Positions 39,838 to 52,871 of a stretch of DNA of 64,000 nucleotides are shown piece after piece. The stretch's first letter is position 1, and every line of letters starts with the position of its first letter. Source of the stretch: Limnoperna fortunei (Eukaryota; Mollusca; Bivalvia; Mytilida; Modiolidae); the NCBI GenBank assembly GCA_944474755.1, contig OX104122.1:6783223-6847222 (forward strand), given 5' to 3'. The position numbers were made by a program, and so were the translations under genes. The notes beneath the pieces are model-generated. The model was not told where the DNA came from, did no database searches, and was given only the letters and a program-made list of their open reading frames with translations.

Positions 39838-42800
39838 TACGCTTGTCGACATTTGGTAGGTAACTATTACACGTAGGTAACAATTACACTTGTTCTTATT
39901 TGCAGAAAACGATTCCTCATGTCGACATCAGTTTGGGAACGATTACATTCTCAACATCAGGTAGGTAACTGTTACACATGTCGAAATCGGGTAGCTAACG
40001 AAGGTAGCCAATTACACTTGTCAACATCAGGTAGGTAACTATTATACTTGTCGACATCAGGTAGGTAACTATTACACTTGTCAACATCAGGTAGGTAATT
40101 ATTACATTGGTAAACATCAGGTAGGTAACTATTACACTTGTCAACATCAGGTAGGTAACTATTACACTTGTCGACATCAGGTAGGTAACTATGACACTTG
40201 TCAACATCAGGTAGGTAACTATTACACTTGTCAACATCAGGTAGGTAACTATTACACTTGTCAACATCAGGTAGGTAACTATTACACTTGTCGACATCAG
40301 GTAGGTAACTATGACACTTGTCAACATCAGGTAGGTAACTATTACACTTGTCAACATCAGGTAGGTAACTATTACACATGTCAACATCAGGTAGGTAACT
40401 ATTATACTTGTCAACATCAGGTAGGTAACTATTACACATGTCAACATCAGGTAGGTAACTATGACACTTGTCAACATCAGGTAGGTAACTATTACACTTG
40501 TCAACATCAGGTAGGTAACTATGACACTTGTCAACATCAGGTAGGTAACTATTACACTTGTCAACATCAGGTAGGTAACTATTACACTTGTCAACATCAG
40601 GTAGGTAACTATTATACTTGTCGACATCAGGTAGGTAACTGTTACACTTGTTAACATCAGGTAGGTAACTATGACACTTGTCAACATCAGGTAGGTAACT
40701 ATTACACTTGTCAACATCAGGTAGGTAACTATTACACTTGTCAACATCAGGTAGGTAACTATTATACTTGTCAATTTCAGGTAGGTAACTATTACACATG
40801 TCAACATCAGGTAGGTAACTATGACACTTGTCAACATCAGGTAGGTAACTATTACACTTGTTAACATCAGGTAGGTAACTATGACACTTGTCAACATCAG
40901 GTAGGTAACTATTACACTTGTCAATATCAGGTAGGTAACTATTACACTTGTCAACATCAGGTAGGTAACTATTATACTTGTCAACATCAGGTAGGTAACT
41001 ATTACACTTGTCGACATCAGGTAGGTAACTGTTACACTTGTCAACATCAGGTAGGTAACTGTTACACTTGTCAACATCAGGTAGGTAACTATTACACTTG
41101 TCAGCATCAGGTAGGTAACTATTATACTTGTCGACATCAGGTAGGTAACTGTTACACTTGTTAACATCAGGTAGGTAACTATGACACTTGTCAACATCAG
41201 GTAGGTAACTATTACACTTGTCAATATCAGGTAGGTAACTATTATACTTGTAGACATCAGGTAGGTAACTATAACACTTGTCAACATCAGGTAGGTAACT
41301 ATTACACATGTCAACATCAGGTAGGTAACTATTACACTTGTCAACATCAGGTAGGTAACTATTACACTTGTCAACATCAGGTAGGTAACTATTATAATTG
41401 TCAACATCAGGTAGGTAACTGTTACACTTGTCAACATCAGGTAGGTAACTGTTACACTTGTCAACATCAGGTAGGTAACTATTACACTTGTCAGCATCAG
41501 GTAGGTAACTATTATACTTGTCGACATCAGGTAGGTAACTGTTACACTTGTCAACATCAGGTAGGTAACTATTACAATTGTCAGCATCAGGTAGGTAACT
41601 ATTATACTTGTCAACATCAGGTAGGTAACTATTACACTTGTCAACATCAGGTATGTATCTATTACACTTGTCAACAGCAGGTAGTTAACTATTATACTTG
41701 TCGACATCAGGTAGGTAACTGTTACACTTGTCAACATCAGGTAGGTAACTATTACAATTGTCAACATCAGGTAGGTAACTATTACACGTGTCAACATCAG
41801 GTAGGTAACTATTACACATGTCGACATCAGGTAGGTAACTATTATACTTGTCAACATCAGGTAGGTAACTATTACACATGTCAACATCAGGTAGGTAACT
41901 ATGACACTTGTCAACATCAGGTATGTAACTATTACACTTGTCAACATCCTGTAGGTAACTATTACACTTGTCAATATCAGGTAGGTAACTATTACACTTG
42001 TCAACATCAGGTAGGTAACTATTATACTTGTCAACATCAGGTAGGTAACTATTACAATTGTCGACATCAGGTAGGTAACTGTTACACTTGTCAACATCAG
42101 GTAGGTAACTTTTACACTTGTCAACATCAGGTAGGTAAAAATTACACTTGTCAGCATCAGGTAGGTAACTATTATACTTGTCAACATCAGGTAGGTAACT
42201 GTTACACTTGTTAACATCAGGTAGGTAACTATGACACTTGTCAACATCAGGTAGGTAACTATTACACTTGTCAATATCAGGTAGGTAACTATTACACTTG
42301 TCAACATCAGGTAGGTAACTATTACACTTGTCAACATCAGGTAGGTAACTATTATAATTGTCAACATCAGGTAGGTAACTGTTACACTTGTCAACATCAG
42401 GTAGGTAACTGTTACACTTGTCAACATCAGGTAGGTAACTATTACACTTGTCAGCATCAGGTAGGTAACTATTATACTTGTCGACATCAGGTAGGTAACT
42501 GTTACACTTGTCAACATCAGGTAGGTAACTATTACAATTGTCAGCATCAGGTAGGTAACTATTATACTTGTCAACATCAGGTAGGTAACTATTACACTTG
42601 TCAACATCAGGTATGTAACTATTACACTTGTCAACAGCAGGTAGTTAACTATTATACTTGTCGACATCAGGTAGGTAACTGTTACACTTGTCAACATCAG
42701 GTAGGTAACTATTACAATTGTCAACATCAGGTAGGTAACTATTACACGTGTCAACATCAGGTAGGTAACTATTACACATGTCGACATCAGGTAGGTAACT

Positions 42801-45720
42801 ATTATAGTTGTCAACATCAGGTAGGTAACTATTACACATGTCAACATCAGGTAGGTAACTATGACACTTGTCAACATCAGGTATGTAACTATTACACTTG
42901 TCAACATCCTGTAGGTAACTATGACACTTGTCAACATCAGGTAGGTAACTATTACACTTGTCAACATCAGGTAGGTAACTATTACACTTGTCAACATCAG
43001 GTAGGTAACTATTATACTTGTCAACCTCAGGTAGTTAACTATCACACTTGTCGACATCAGGTAGGTAACTGTTACACTTGTCAACATCAGGTAGGTAACT
43101 ATTATAATTGTCAACAACAGGTAGGTAACTGTTACACTTTTCAACATCAGGTAGGTAACTGTTACACTTGTCAACATCAGGTAGGTAACTATTACACTTG
43201 TCAGCATCAGGTAGGTAACTATTATACTTGTCGACATCAGGTAGGTAACTGTTACACTTGTCAACATCAGGTAGGTAACTATTATAATTGTCAACATCAG
43301 GTAGGTAACTATTATACTTGTCGACATCAGGTAGGTAACTGTTACACTTGTCAGCATCAGGTAGGTAACTATTACACTTGTCAGCATCAGGTAGGTAACT
43401 ATTACACTTGTCAACATCAGGTAGGTAACTATTACACTTGTAAACATCAGGTAGGTAACTATTACAATTGTCAGCATCAGGTAGGTAACTATTATACTTG
43501 TCAACATCAGGTAGGTAACTATTACACCTGTCAACATTAGGTATGTAACTATTACACTTGTCAACATCAGGTAGGTAACTATTATACTTGTCGACATCAG
43601 GTAGGTACCTGTTACACTTGTCAACATCAGGTAGGTAACTATTATACTTGTCAACATCAGGTAGGTAACTATTACACTTGTCAACATCAGGTAGGTAACT
43701 ATTACACTTGTAGACATCAAGTAGGTAACTATTACACTTGTCGACATCAGGTAGGTAACTATTACACTTGTCGACATCAGGTAGGTAACTATTACACTTG
43801 TCGAAATCAGGTAGGTAACTATTACACTTGTCAACATCAGGTAGGTAACTATTACACTTGTCAACATCAGGTAGGTAACTATTACACTTGTCAACATCAG
43901 GTAGGTAACTATTACACTTGTCAACATCAGGTAGGTAACTATTACACTTGTCAACATCAGGTAGGTAACTATTACACTTGTCAACATCAGGTAGGTAACT
44001 ATTACACTTGTCGACATCAGGTAGGTAACTATTACACTTGTCGACATCAGGTAGGTAACTATTACACTTGTCGACATCAGGTAGGTAACTATTACACTTG
44101 TCAACATCAGGTAGGTAACTATTATACTTGTCAACATCAGGTAGGTAACTATTACACTTGTCAACATCAGGTAGGTAACTATTACACTTGTCAACATCAG
44201 GTTGGTAACTATCACACTTGTCAGCATCAGGTAGGTAACTATTACACTTGTCAGCATCAGGTAGGTAACTATTACACTTGTCGACATCAGGTAGGTAACT
44301 ATTACACTTGTCGACATCAGGTAGGTAACTATTACACTTGTCAACATCAGGTAGGTAACTATTATACTTGTCAACATCAGGTAGGTAACTATTACACTTG
44401 TCAACATCAGGTAGGTAACTATTACACTTGTCAACATCAGGTTGGTAACTATCACACTTGTCAGCATCAGGTAGGTAACTATTACACTTGTCAGCATCAG
44501 GTAGGTACCTATTGCACTTGTCAGCATCAGGTAGGTAACTATTACACTTGTCAACATCAGGTAGGTAACTATTACATCGCAGCATCAGGTAGGTAACTAT
44601 TACACTTGTCTGCATCAGGTAGGTAACTATTACACTTGTCAACATCAGGTAGGTAACCATTACACTTGTCAGCATCAGGTAGGTAACTATTACACTTGTC
44701 AGCATCAGGTAGGTAACTATTACACTTGTCAGCATCAGGTAGGTAACTATTACACTTGTCAACATCAGGTAGGTAACTATGACACTTGTCAACATCAGGT
44801 AGGTAACTATTACACTTGTCAATATCAGGTAGGTAACTATTACACTTGTCAACATCAGGTAGGTAACTATTATACTTGTCAACATCAGGTAGGTAACTAT
44901 TACACTTGTCGACATCAGGTAGGTAACTGTTACACTTGTCAACATCAGGTAGGTAACTATTATAATTGTCAACATCGGGTAGGTAACTATTACACTTGTC
45001 AACATCAGGTAGGTAACTATTATACTTGTTAGCATCAGGTAAGTAACTATTACACTTGTCAACATCAGGTAGGTAACCATTACACTTGTCAGCATCAGGT
45101 AGGTACCTATTACACTTGTCAGCATCAGGTAGGTAACTATTACACTTGTCAACATCAGTAAGTAGTTATAACACTTGTCAACATCAGGTAGGTAACTATT
45201 ACACTTGTCAACATCAGGTAGGTAACTATTACACTTGTCAGCATCAGGTAGGTACCTATTACACTTGTCAACATCAGGTAGGTAACTATTACACTTGTCA
45301 GCATAAGGTAAGTAACTATTACACTTGTCAACATCAGGTAGGTAACTATTACACTTGTTGATATCAGGTAGGCGACGTAGGTAACCAGTTTCACTTGTAG
45401 ACATCAGGTAACTATAACGATTTGTTCATTTGCAGTAAACAATCAAACTTGACGACATCTTTATTGAGCTATATACATCTGGGTATGTAACTCTTACACC
45501 ATTTCCACATCTCAAGTAAATGATTACAAATTTCAACATCTTGTAGATAGCTATTGCACTTGCACACATCTGTAGTAAACGATTACACATTCAACATCAG
45601 ATGGGTAAGTAACACACCTGTCGACAATAGGTTGGTAACAATAACACATGTACACATTTGTAGTAAACGAATACACCTGTCGATATCAGGTAGGTAACTA
45701 TTAATCTTGTCGACATCAGG
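39838..45720. repeat. Minisatellite, 30-bp unit, ~182 core copies plus decayed edges
   Basis: The unit contains CAGGTAGGTAACTATTACAC followed by TTGTCAACAT. Between 40021 and 44574 every unit is exactly 30 bp, so ~152 consecutive copies have no insertion or deletion. The phase shifts only near 44575 and 45150. Substitutions concentrate at a few positions (TCAACAT/TCGACAT/TCAGCAT; CTATTAC/CTGTTAC/CTATGAC; TACACTTG/TATACTTG). Because 30 is a multiple of three and the unit lacks stops in two minus-strand frames, long spurious minus-strand ORFs appear (up to 1,520 codons of an MLTSVIVTYL decapeptide, and CNSYLPDVDK in another frame). I do not consider these genes: two frames on one strand are open at once and substitutions change amino acids freely. 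Edges (39838-39950 and 45406-45720) are decayed copies. Confidence 0.96.
41320..42920. repeat. 960-bp-offset internal duplication in the 30-bp array
   Basis: A run of variant units around 41320-41960 recurs in the same order at 42280-42920, offset exactly 960 bp = 32 units. Marker variants are TCAACAGCAGGTAGTTAAC (41671 and 42631), TCAACATCCTGTAGG (41941 and 42901), GTATGTATCT/GTATGTAACT (41650 and 42610) and ACACGTGTC (41785 and 42745). A smaller 240-bp (8-unit) duplication is marked by GTTGGTAACTATCACAC at 44201 and 44441. Confidence 0.85.
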
Positions 45721-46299
45721 TCTTTACGACACATCCGTCTTTTGTAGTTTTCAAAAGTAGTAGGCTCAGTGTAGTTTAATACACTTAATCCACTTAATAC
45801 TCTTTACCGTTCTACTGACAATCAAACATTTCATCTCATTTCCCAATCGATTCTTTTCTTTGCTAGAATTCGTCGCATTTCTGATTTGATTTCTTTTTAT
45901 TTTTAATTTGCTCTCGTCCTGAATTTAACATTAACATGACAGTAAAATGTCGGAAAGTAGGGGTAGTGATGACAATCACCTTAAAAACGGATTAAAATTA
46001 TCTTGATTGGAGTTAAGGCGATTATTTTCATTGAGAAAAATATCTACACTCTAAAAATTGTGCTTAGAGCCTAAACATATCATTACACGTTTAACATATT
46101 TACAGAAACGTTTAGAAGCTAAGCATATATAGTTTAGCAGAATCGTCTTTGTTAACATGACAGTAAATATGTAATCTATGTAGTGTTTAGAGCCTCAACA
46201 TTAAATGAAGCTGCGGGTTGTAGATACTGAGATAAGAGTGACCACAGGTTTCCCCCCAGACGCTTAGATATGCTTATTTATCAAAACAAAGGACGGGTA
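45721..46299. other. Unique island between two arrays, no gene seen
   Basis: The island is AT-rich. A TTAACATGACAGTAAA word occurs twice (near 45933 and 46152), and TTAGAGCCT/TTAGAAGCT words recur between 46060 and 46200, suggesting an old, weak duplication. A 19-codon ORF starts at the ATG near 45947 (MSESRGSDDNH) but lacks a donor or any other support. Confidence 0.55.
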
Positions 46300-49200
46300 T
46301 TACACTGGCAAATATCCAACCATTGCTATGTTGCCACACTGTCACAGATCCAATCATTGCTATGTCACCCAACTGGTACAGGTACAATCAGTCTTATGTC
46401 ACCTAAATGGCACAGATCCAATCATTGTGACGTGACACCACTGGCAAAAGTCCAATCATTGTGACGTGACACCACTGGTACAAGTCCAATCATTGTGACG
46501 TGACAACGCTGGTACAGATCCAATCATTGTGACGTGACAGCACTGATACAAGTCCAATCATTGTGACGTGACACCACTGGTACAGATCCAATCATTGTGA
46601 CGTGACACTACTGTCACAGATCCAATCATTGTGACGTGACACCACTGGTACAAGTCCAATCATTGTGACGTGACACCACTGGTACAAGTCCAATCATTGT
46701 GACGTGACACCACTGGTACAGATCCTATCATTGTGACGTGACACCACTGGTACAAGTCCAATCATTGTGACGTGACACCACTGGCACAAGTCCAATCATT
46801 GTGACGTGACACCACTGGTACAGATCCTATCATTGTTACGTGACACCACTGGTACAGATCCTATCATTGTGACGTGACACCACTGGTACAAGTCCAATTA
46901 TTGTGACGTGACACCACTGGTACAAGTCCAATCATTGTAACGTGACACCACTGGTACAGATCCTATCATTGTGACGTGACACCACTGGTACAAGTCCTAT
47001 CATTGTGACGTGACACCACTGGTACAAGTCCAATCATTGTGACGTGACACCACTGGTACAAGTCCAATCATTGTGACGTGACACCACTGGTACAGATCCA
47101 ATTATTGTGACGTGACACCACTGGTACAAGTCTAATCATTGTGACGTGACACCACTGGCACAGATCCAATCATTGTGACGTGACACCACTGGTACAAGTC
47201 CAATTATTGTGACGAGACACCACTGGTACAAGTCCAATCATTGTGACGTGACACCACTGGTACAGATCCTATCATTGTGACGTGACACCACTGGTACAAG
47301 TCCTATCATTGTGACGTGACATCACTGGTACAAGTCCAATCATTGTGACGTGACACCACTGGTACAAGTCCAATCATTGTGACGTGACACCACTGGTACA
47401 GATCCAATCATTGTGACGTGACACCACTGGTACAAGTCCAATCATTGTGACGTGACACCACTGGTACATATCCAATCATTGTGATGTGACAACACTGGTA
47501 CAGATCCAATCGTTATGACGTGACACCACTGGTACAGATCCAATCATTGTGACGTGACATCACTGGTACAGATCCAATCATTGTGACGTGACACCACTGG
47601 CACAGATCCAATCATTGTGACGTGACACCACTGGCACAAGTCCAATCATTGTGACGTGACACCACTGGTACAGATCCAATCATTGTGACGTGACACCAAT
47701 GGTACAAGTCCAATCATTGTGACGTGACACCACTGGCACAAGTCTAATCATTGTGACGTGACACCACTGGCACAGATCCAATCATTGTGACGTGACACCA
47801 CTGGTACAAGTCCAATCATTGTGACGTTACACCACTGGTACAGATCCAATCATTGTGACGTGACACCACTGATACAGATTCAATCATTGTGACGTGACAC
47901 CACTGGTACAAGTCCAATCATTGTGATGTGACACCACTGGTACAAGTCCAATTATTGTGACGTGACACCATTGGTACAAGTCCAATCATTGTGACGTAAC
48001 ACCACTGGTACAGATCCAATCATTGTGACGTGACACCACTGGCACAGATCCAATCATTGTGACGTGACACCACTGGTACAAGTCCAATCATTGTGACGTG
48101 ACACCACTGGTACAAGTCCAATCATTGTGACGTGACACCACTGGTACAGATCCAATCATTGTGACGAGACACCACTGGCACAAGTCCAATCATTGTGACG
48201 TGACACCACTGGTACAGATCCAATCATTGTGACGTGACACCACTGGTACAAGTCCAATCATTGTGACGTGACACCACTGGTACAGATCCAATCATTGTGA
48301 CGTGACACCACTGGCACAGATCCAATCATTGTGACGTGACACCAATGGCACAGATCCAATCATTGTGACGTGACACCACTGGTAAAGAACCAATCATTGT
48401 GACGTGACACCACTGGTACAAGTCCAATCATTGTGACGTGACACCACTGGTACAGATCCAATCATTGTGACGTGACACCACTGGCACAAGTCCAATCATT
48501 GTGACGTGACACCACTGGCACAAGTCCAATCATTGTGACGTGACACCACTGGTACAAGTCCAATCATTGTGACGTGACACCACTGGTACAAGTCCAATCA
48601 TTGTGACGTGACACCACTGGTACAAGTCCAATCATTGTGACGTGACACCACTGGTACAAATCCAATCATTGTGACGTGACACCACTGGTACAGATCCAAT
48701 CATTGTAACGTGACACCACTGGCACAGATCCAATCATTGTGACGTGACACCACTGGCACAAGTCCAATCATTGTGACGTGACACCACTGGTACAGATCCA
48801 ATCATTGTGACGTGACACCACTGGTACAGATCCAATCATTGTGACGTGACACCACTGGTACAGATCCAATCATTGTGACGTGACATCACTGGCACAGATC
48901 CAATCATTGTGACGTGACACCACTGGTCCAAGTCCAATCATTGTGACGTGACACCACTGGCACAAGTCCAATCATTGTGACGTGACACCACTGGTACAGA
49001 TCCAATCATTGGGACGTGACACCACTGGCACAAGTCCAATCATTGTGACGTGACACCACTGGTACAAGTCCAATCATTGTGACGTGACACCACTGGCACA
49101 AGTCCAATCATTGTGACGTGACACCACTGGTACATGTTTAATCATTGTGACGTGACACCACTGGCACAAGTCCAATCATTGCTATGTCACCCCACTGGTA

Positions 49201-49373
49201 CATATCCAATCAGTCTTATGTCACCACACTGCACAGATCCTATCAGTCTAATGTTAACCCACTAGCACAGATCCAATCAATCTCATGTCGCCACACTGGC
49301 ACAGATCCAATCAGTCTCATGTCCCCACATTGCACAGATCCAATCAGTGCTATGTTAGCCCACGCACACATTG
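46300..49373. repeat. Minisatellite, 34-bp unit, ~90 copies, CCAAT + TGACGTGAC in each unit
   Basis: The core unit is CCAATCATTGTGACGTGACA followed by CCACTGGTACAGAT or CCACTGGTACAAGT. The first TGACGTGAC is at 46428 and the last at 49148. The distance is 2,720 bp = 80 x 34 exactly, so ~81 units are in register with no net indel. Variation is mainly at CAAGT/AGATC and TACA/CACA. Both edges carry a different, older unit type with GCTATGTCACC or CTCATGTCGCC where the core has GTGACGTGACA (46300-46427 and 49170-49373). So the core was amplified from one variant. Confidence 0.96.
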
Positions 49374-50289
49374 ACCCGACTCGGACCTGAAAAAAAAGTA
49401 CTGACGTAATAAAAATATCAAGTCATATTTTAAATAGGTCTTATATGACATTCAGGTCAAATTTTAAGATTGGTGCACAATTTACGTATATTTGACATTA
49501 ATATGACAGCTTATTAAAACTTATTATAACAAAAGGGAAATTTAGCTTTTAAGAAAAGGGAGATAATCCAAACATGTTTATGTTCATTTACACAATGATC
49601 TACAACTGAACACACTATTGTCTATATCATAAATTGGCGTGTGAATGCGTACAGATCGGAATTGGTTTTCTTTTCACACTTGTAAAGAAAGATTTAATAA
49701 GCTGTTCATACAAAACTGGTACTCCCTCATATTTAAAATATTTTTCTAGATTTGAAATAATATTGATATATTTATATAAATTAACAGGTTTCTGGATTTC
49801 GTTTACTTAGATTAATATGCATTTAAACCAGTTGCCATGGAAAACGAAATCGACGTTATATGAAATGTACATGCCATGTCAGATGTAAAAATTCGTATTT
49901 CTGTCTGTTCTTGGCTCTGTACATGTAGCCATAAAATCACGTCTAGAAATCTGAAGATAATATCACGCGTACTATTCTTATTACTAATGTTTGTTGTTGT
50001 TTCATTTTGTTTTTATTTTGGAATGATTGAACGGTATTTTGCGCTACTTTTAACAATTGTTTACCTTTGAAAGTGTAGGAAGTAGGAAGTCGAGAACTTT
50101 CAAACTTAGGTATGAAAACAAACAACTCTTTACAAGACAATTTGAGAGCATGCGCGTAAACCTTGACATAAAAATAACACTCTTGCTATCCAAGTGGTAA
50201 AAGTGATCTCGTTTTTGGAGAGTTCAACATCAAATAAACCTCACAATCTTGCCATGTTGACCACGCTTAATTTACTGCTTTGTTATGTG
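49374..50289. other. Unique AT-rich island
   Basis: This holds a GGGAGATAAT word (49559) and GTACATGTAG (49919). A 64-codon ORF at 49876-50070 (+) begins MSDVKIRISVC and has one hydrophobic segment (VLFLLLMFVVVSFCFYFGMI) that could span a membrane. It overlaps a 65-codon ORF on the other strand, and nothing else supports it. Reported only as a description. Confidence 0.5.
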
Positions 50290-52715
50290 TGGTCCTTAGG
50301 CGAAAGTTTGACGTATGTTACCTTCCCTAGTTTTTTTAATGCACTATGCCGTTTATGTATTCACGTAGATATTACCCTCCCTGTTTGTGTGTATAAACTA
50401 TCCCGTTTTTCCATTGACGTATATGGTACCCTCCCTGTTTGAGTTTATGGACTATCCAGTTTCTCTATAGACGTATATGTTACCCACCCTGTTTGTATTC
50501 ATGAACTATCCCGTTTCTATATTGACATATATGTAACCCTCCCTGCCTGTGTTTATGAACTCTCTACTTTCTCTATTGACATATATGTTACCCTCTCCGT
50601 CTGTGTTTTGAACTCTCCCCTTCGCTATTGACGTATGTATTACCCTCTCTGCTTGTGTTTATGAACTCTCCTGTTTCTCTATTAACATATACGTTAACGC
50701 CCCTATGTATTGTTATGAACTATCCCGTTTCTCTATTGACATATATGTAACCCTCCCTATGTATGAACTATCCCGTTTCTCTATTGACGTATATGTTACC
50801 CTCCCTTATTTATTGTTATGAACTATCCCGTTTCTCTATTGACGTATATGTTACCCTCCCTATTTATTGTTATGAACTATCCCGTTTCTCTATTGACGTA
50901 TATGTTACCCTCCCTATGTATGAACTATCCCGTTTCTCTATTGACGTATATGTTACCCTCCCTTATTTATTGTTATGAACTATCCCGTTTCTCTATTGAC
51001 ATATATGTTACCCTACCTATTTATTGTTATGAACTATCCCGTTTCTCTATTGACGTATATGTTACCCTCCCTATTTATTGTTATGAACTATCCCGTTTCT
51101 CTATTGACGTATATGTTACCCTACCTATTTATTGTTATGAACTATCCCGTTTCTCTATTGACATATATGTTACCCTCCCTATGTATGAACTATCCCGTTT
51201 CTCTATTGACATATATGTTACCCTCCCTTATTTATTGTTATGAACTGTCCCGTTTCTCTATTGACGTATATGTTACCCTCCCTTATTTATTGTTATGAAC
51301 TATCCCGTTCCTCTATTGACGTATATGTTACCCTCCCTATGTATGAACTATCCCGTTTCTCTATCGACGTATATGTTACCCTCCCTTATTTATTGTTATG
51401 AACTGTCCCGTTTCTCTATTGACGTATATGTTACCCTCCCTATTTATTGTAATGGACTATCCCGTTTCTCTATTGACGTATATGTTACTCTCCCTATTTA
51501 TTGTTATGAACTATCCCGTTTCTCTATTGACGTATATGTTACCCTCCCTTATTTATTGTTATGAACTATCCCGTTTCTCTATTGACGTATATGTAACCCT
51601 CCCTATGTATGAACTATCCCGTTTCTCTATCGACGTATATGTTACCCTCTCTTATTTATTGTTATGAACTATCCCGTTCCTCTATTGACGTATATGTTAC
51701 CCTCCCTTATTTATTGTTATGAACTATCCCGTTCCTCTATTGACGTATATGTTACCCTCCCTATTTATTGCTATGAACTATCCCGTTTCTCTATTGACGT
51801 ATATGTTACCCTCCCTATGTAGGAACTATCCCGTTTCTCTATTGACGTATATGTTACCCTCCCTTATTTATTGTTATGAACTATCCCGTTTCTCTATTGA
51901 CGTATATGTTACCCTCCCTATGTATGAACTATCCCGTTTCTCTATTGACGTATATGTTACCCTACCTATTTATTGTTATGAACTATCCCGTTTCTCTATT
52001 GACGTATATGTTACCCTCCCTTATTTATTGTTATGAACTATCCCGTTCCTCTATTGACGTATATGTTACCCTCCCTTATTTATTGTTATGAACTGTCCCG
52101 TTTCTCTATTGACGTATATGTTACCCTCCCTATTTATTGTAATGAACTATCCCGTTTCTCTATTGACGTATATGTTACCCTACCTATTTATTGTTATGAA
52201 CTATCCCGTTTCTCTATAGACGTATATGTTACCCTCCCTATTTATTGTTATGAACTATCCCGTTTCTCTATTGACGTATATGTTACCCTCCCTATGTATG
52301 AACTATCCCGTTCCTCTATTGACGTATATGTTACCCTCCCTATTTATTGTTATGAACTATCCCGTTTCTCTATTGACGTATATGTTACCCTACCTATTTA
52401 TTGTTATGAACTATCCCGTTTCTCTATTGACGTATATGTTACCCTCCCTATGTATGAACTATGCCGTTTCTCTATTGACGTATATGTTACCCTCCCTTAT
52501 TTATTGATATGAACTGTCCCGTTTCTCTATTGACGTATATGTTACCCTCCCTATTTATTGTAATGGACTATCCCGTTTCTCTATTGACGTATATGTTACC
52601 CTCCCTGATTGGGCAGTTTATGAACTATCCCTTTTCTATATTGACGTATATGTCACCCTACCTATTTATTGTATTGGACTATCCCGTTTCTTTTCTGATA
52701 TATATGTTACCCTCC
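50290..52715. repeat. Minisatellite with mixed 48-, 54- and 55-bp units, ~45 copies
   Basis: Every unit has TATGAACTATCCCGTTTCTC followed by TATTGACGTATATGTTACCC and then one of three tails: CTCCCTATG (48 bp), CTCCCTATTTATTGT (54 bp) or CTCCCTTATTTATTGT (55 bp). The three unit types alternate irregularly. The left 400 bp (50290-50690) is a decayed form with GTTTGTGTTTATGAAC-like tails. The right edge (52610-52715) is decayed as well. Short plus-strand ORFs with NYPVSLLTYMLPSL or ELSRFSIDVYVTLP repeats are by-products that break whenever a 55-bp unit shifts the frame. Confidence 0.95.
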
Positions 52716-52721
52716 CTATGG

Positions 52722-52780
52722 GTTTAGCATTCACTATGTTATCAACTCTGGCCACTATTGTGGCATAGCGAATGCTAAAC
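52722..52780. repeat. 59-bp stem-loop at the edge of the 48/54/55-bp array
   Basis: The left arm at 52722-52738 (GTTTAGCATTCACTATG) pairs with the right arm at 52764-52780 (CATAGCGAATGCTAAAC), 16 of 17 positions. A small inner hairpin CCAC-TATT-GTGG lies in the loop. It directly follows the last repeat unit. Likely a small fold-back element, or the end of one. Confidence 0.8.
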
Positions 52781-52871
52781 GCAACATTATTATAATTATT
52801 ATACTGACTGTCTTGACTTGGAAAATAATAAAAGAAGAAAAATAATACATTAATGGAACATTAAATGTTAC

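Noticed and set aside
39995..44557. 1,520-codon minus-strand ORF and companions of 445 and 789 codons in the 30-bp array
   Set aside because: The 30-bp unit simply lacks stops in two minus frames. The decapeptides are not under visible constraint, and two overlapping frames cannot both be genes here.
34715..49373. CRISPR-like regular repeats (30-38 bp)
   Set aside because: The repeats are directly tandem with no unique spacers, and the DNA is eukaryotic in character.
50763..52727. Many overlapping plus-strand ORFs of 70-160 codons in the 48/54/55-bp array
   Set aside because: They are repeat by-products that start and stop with unit-length changes.
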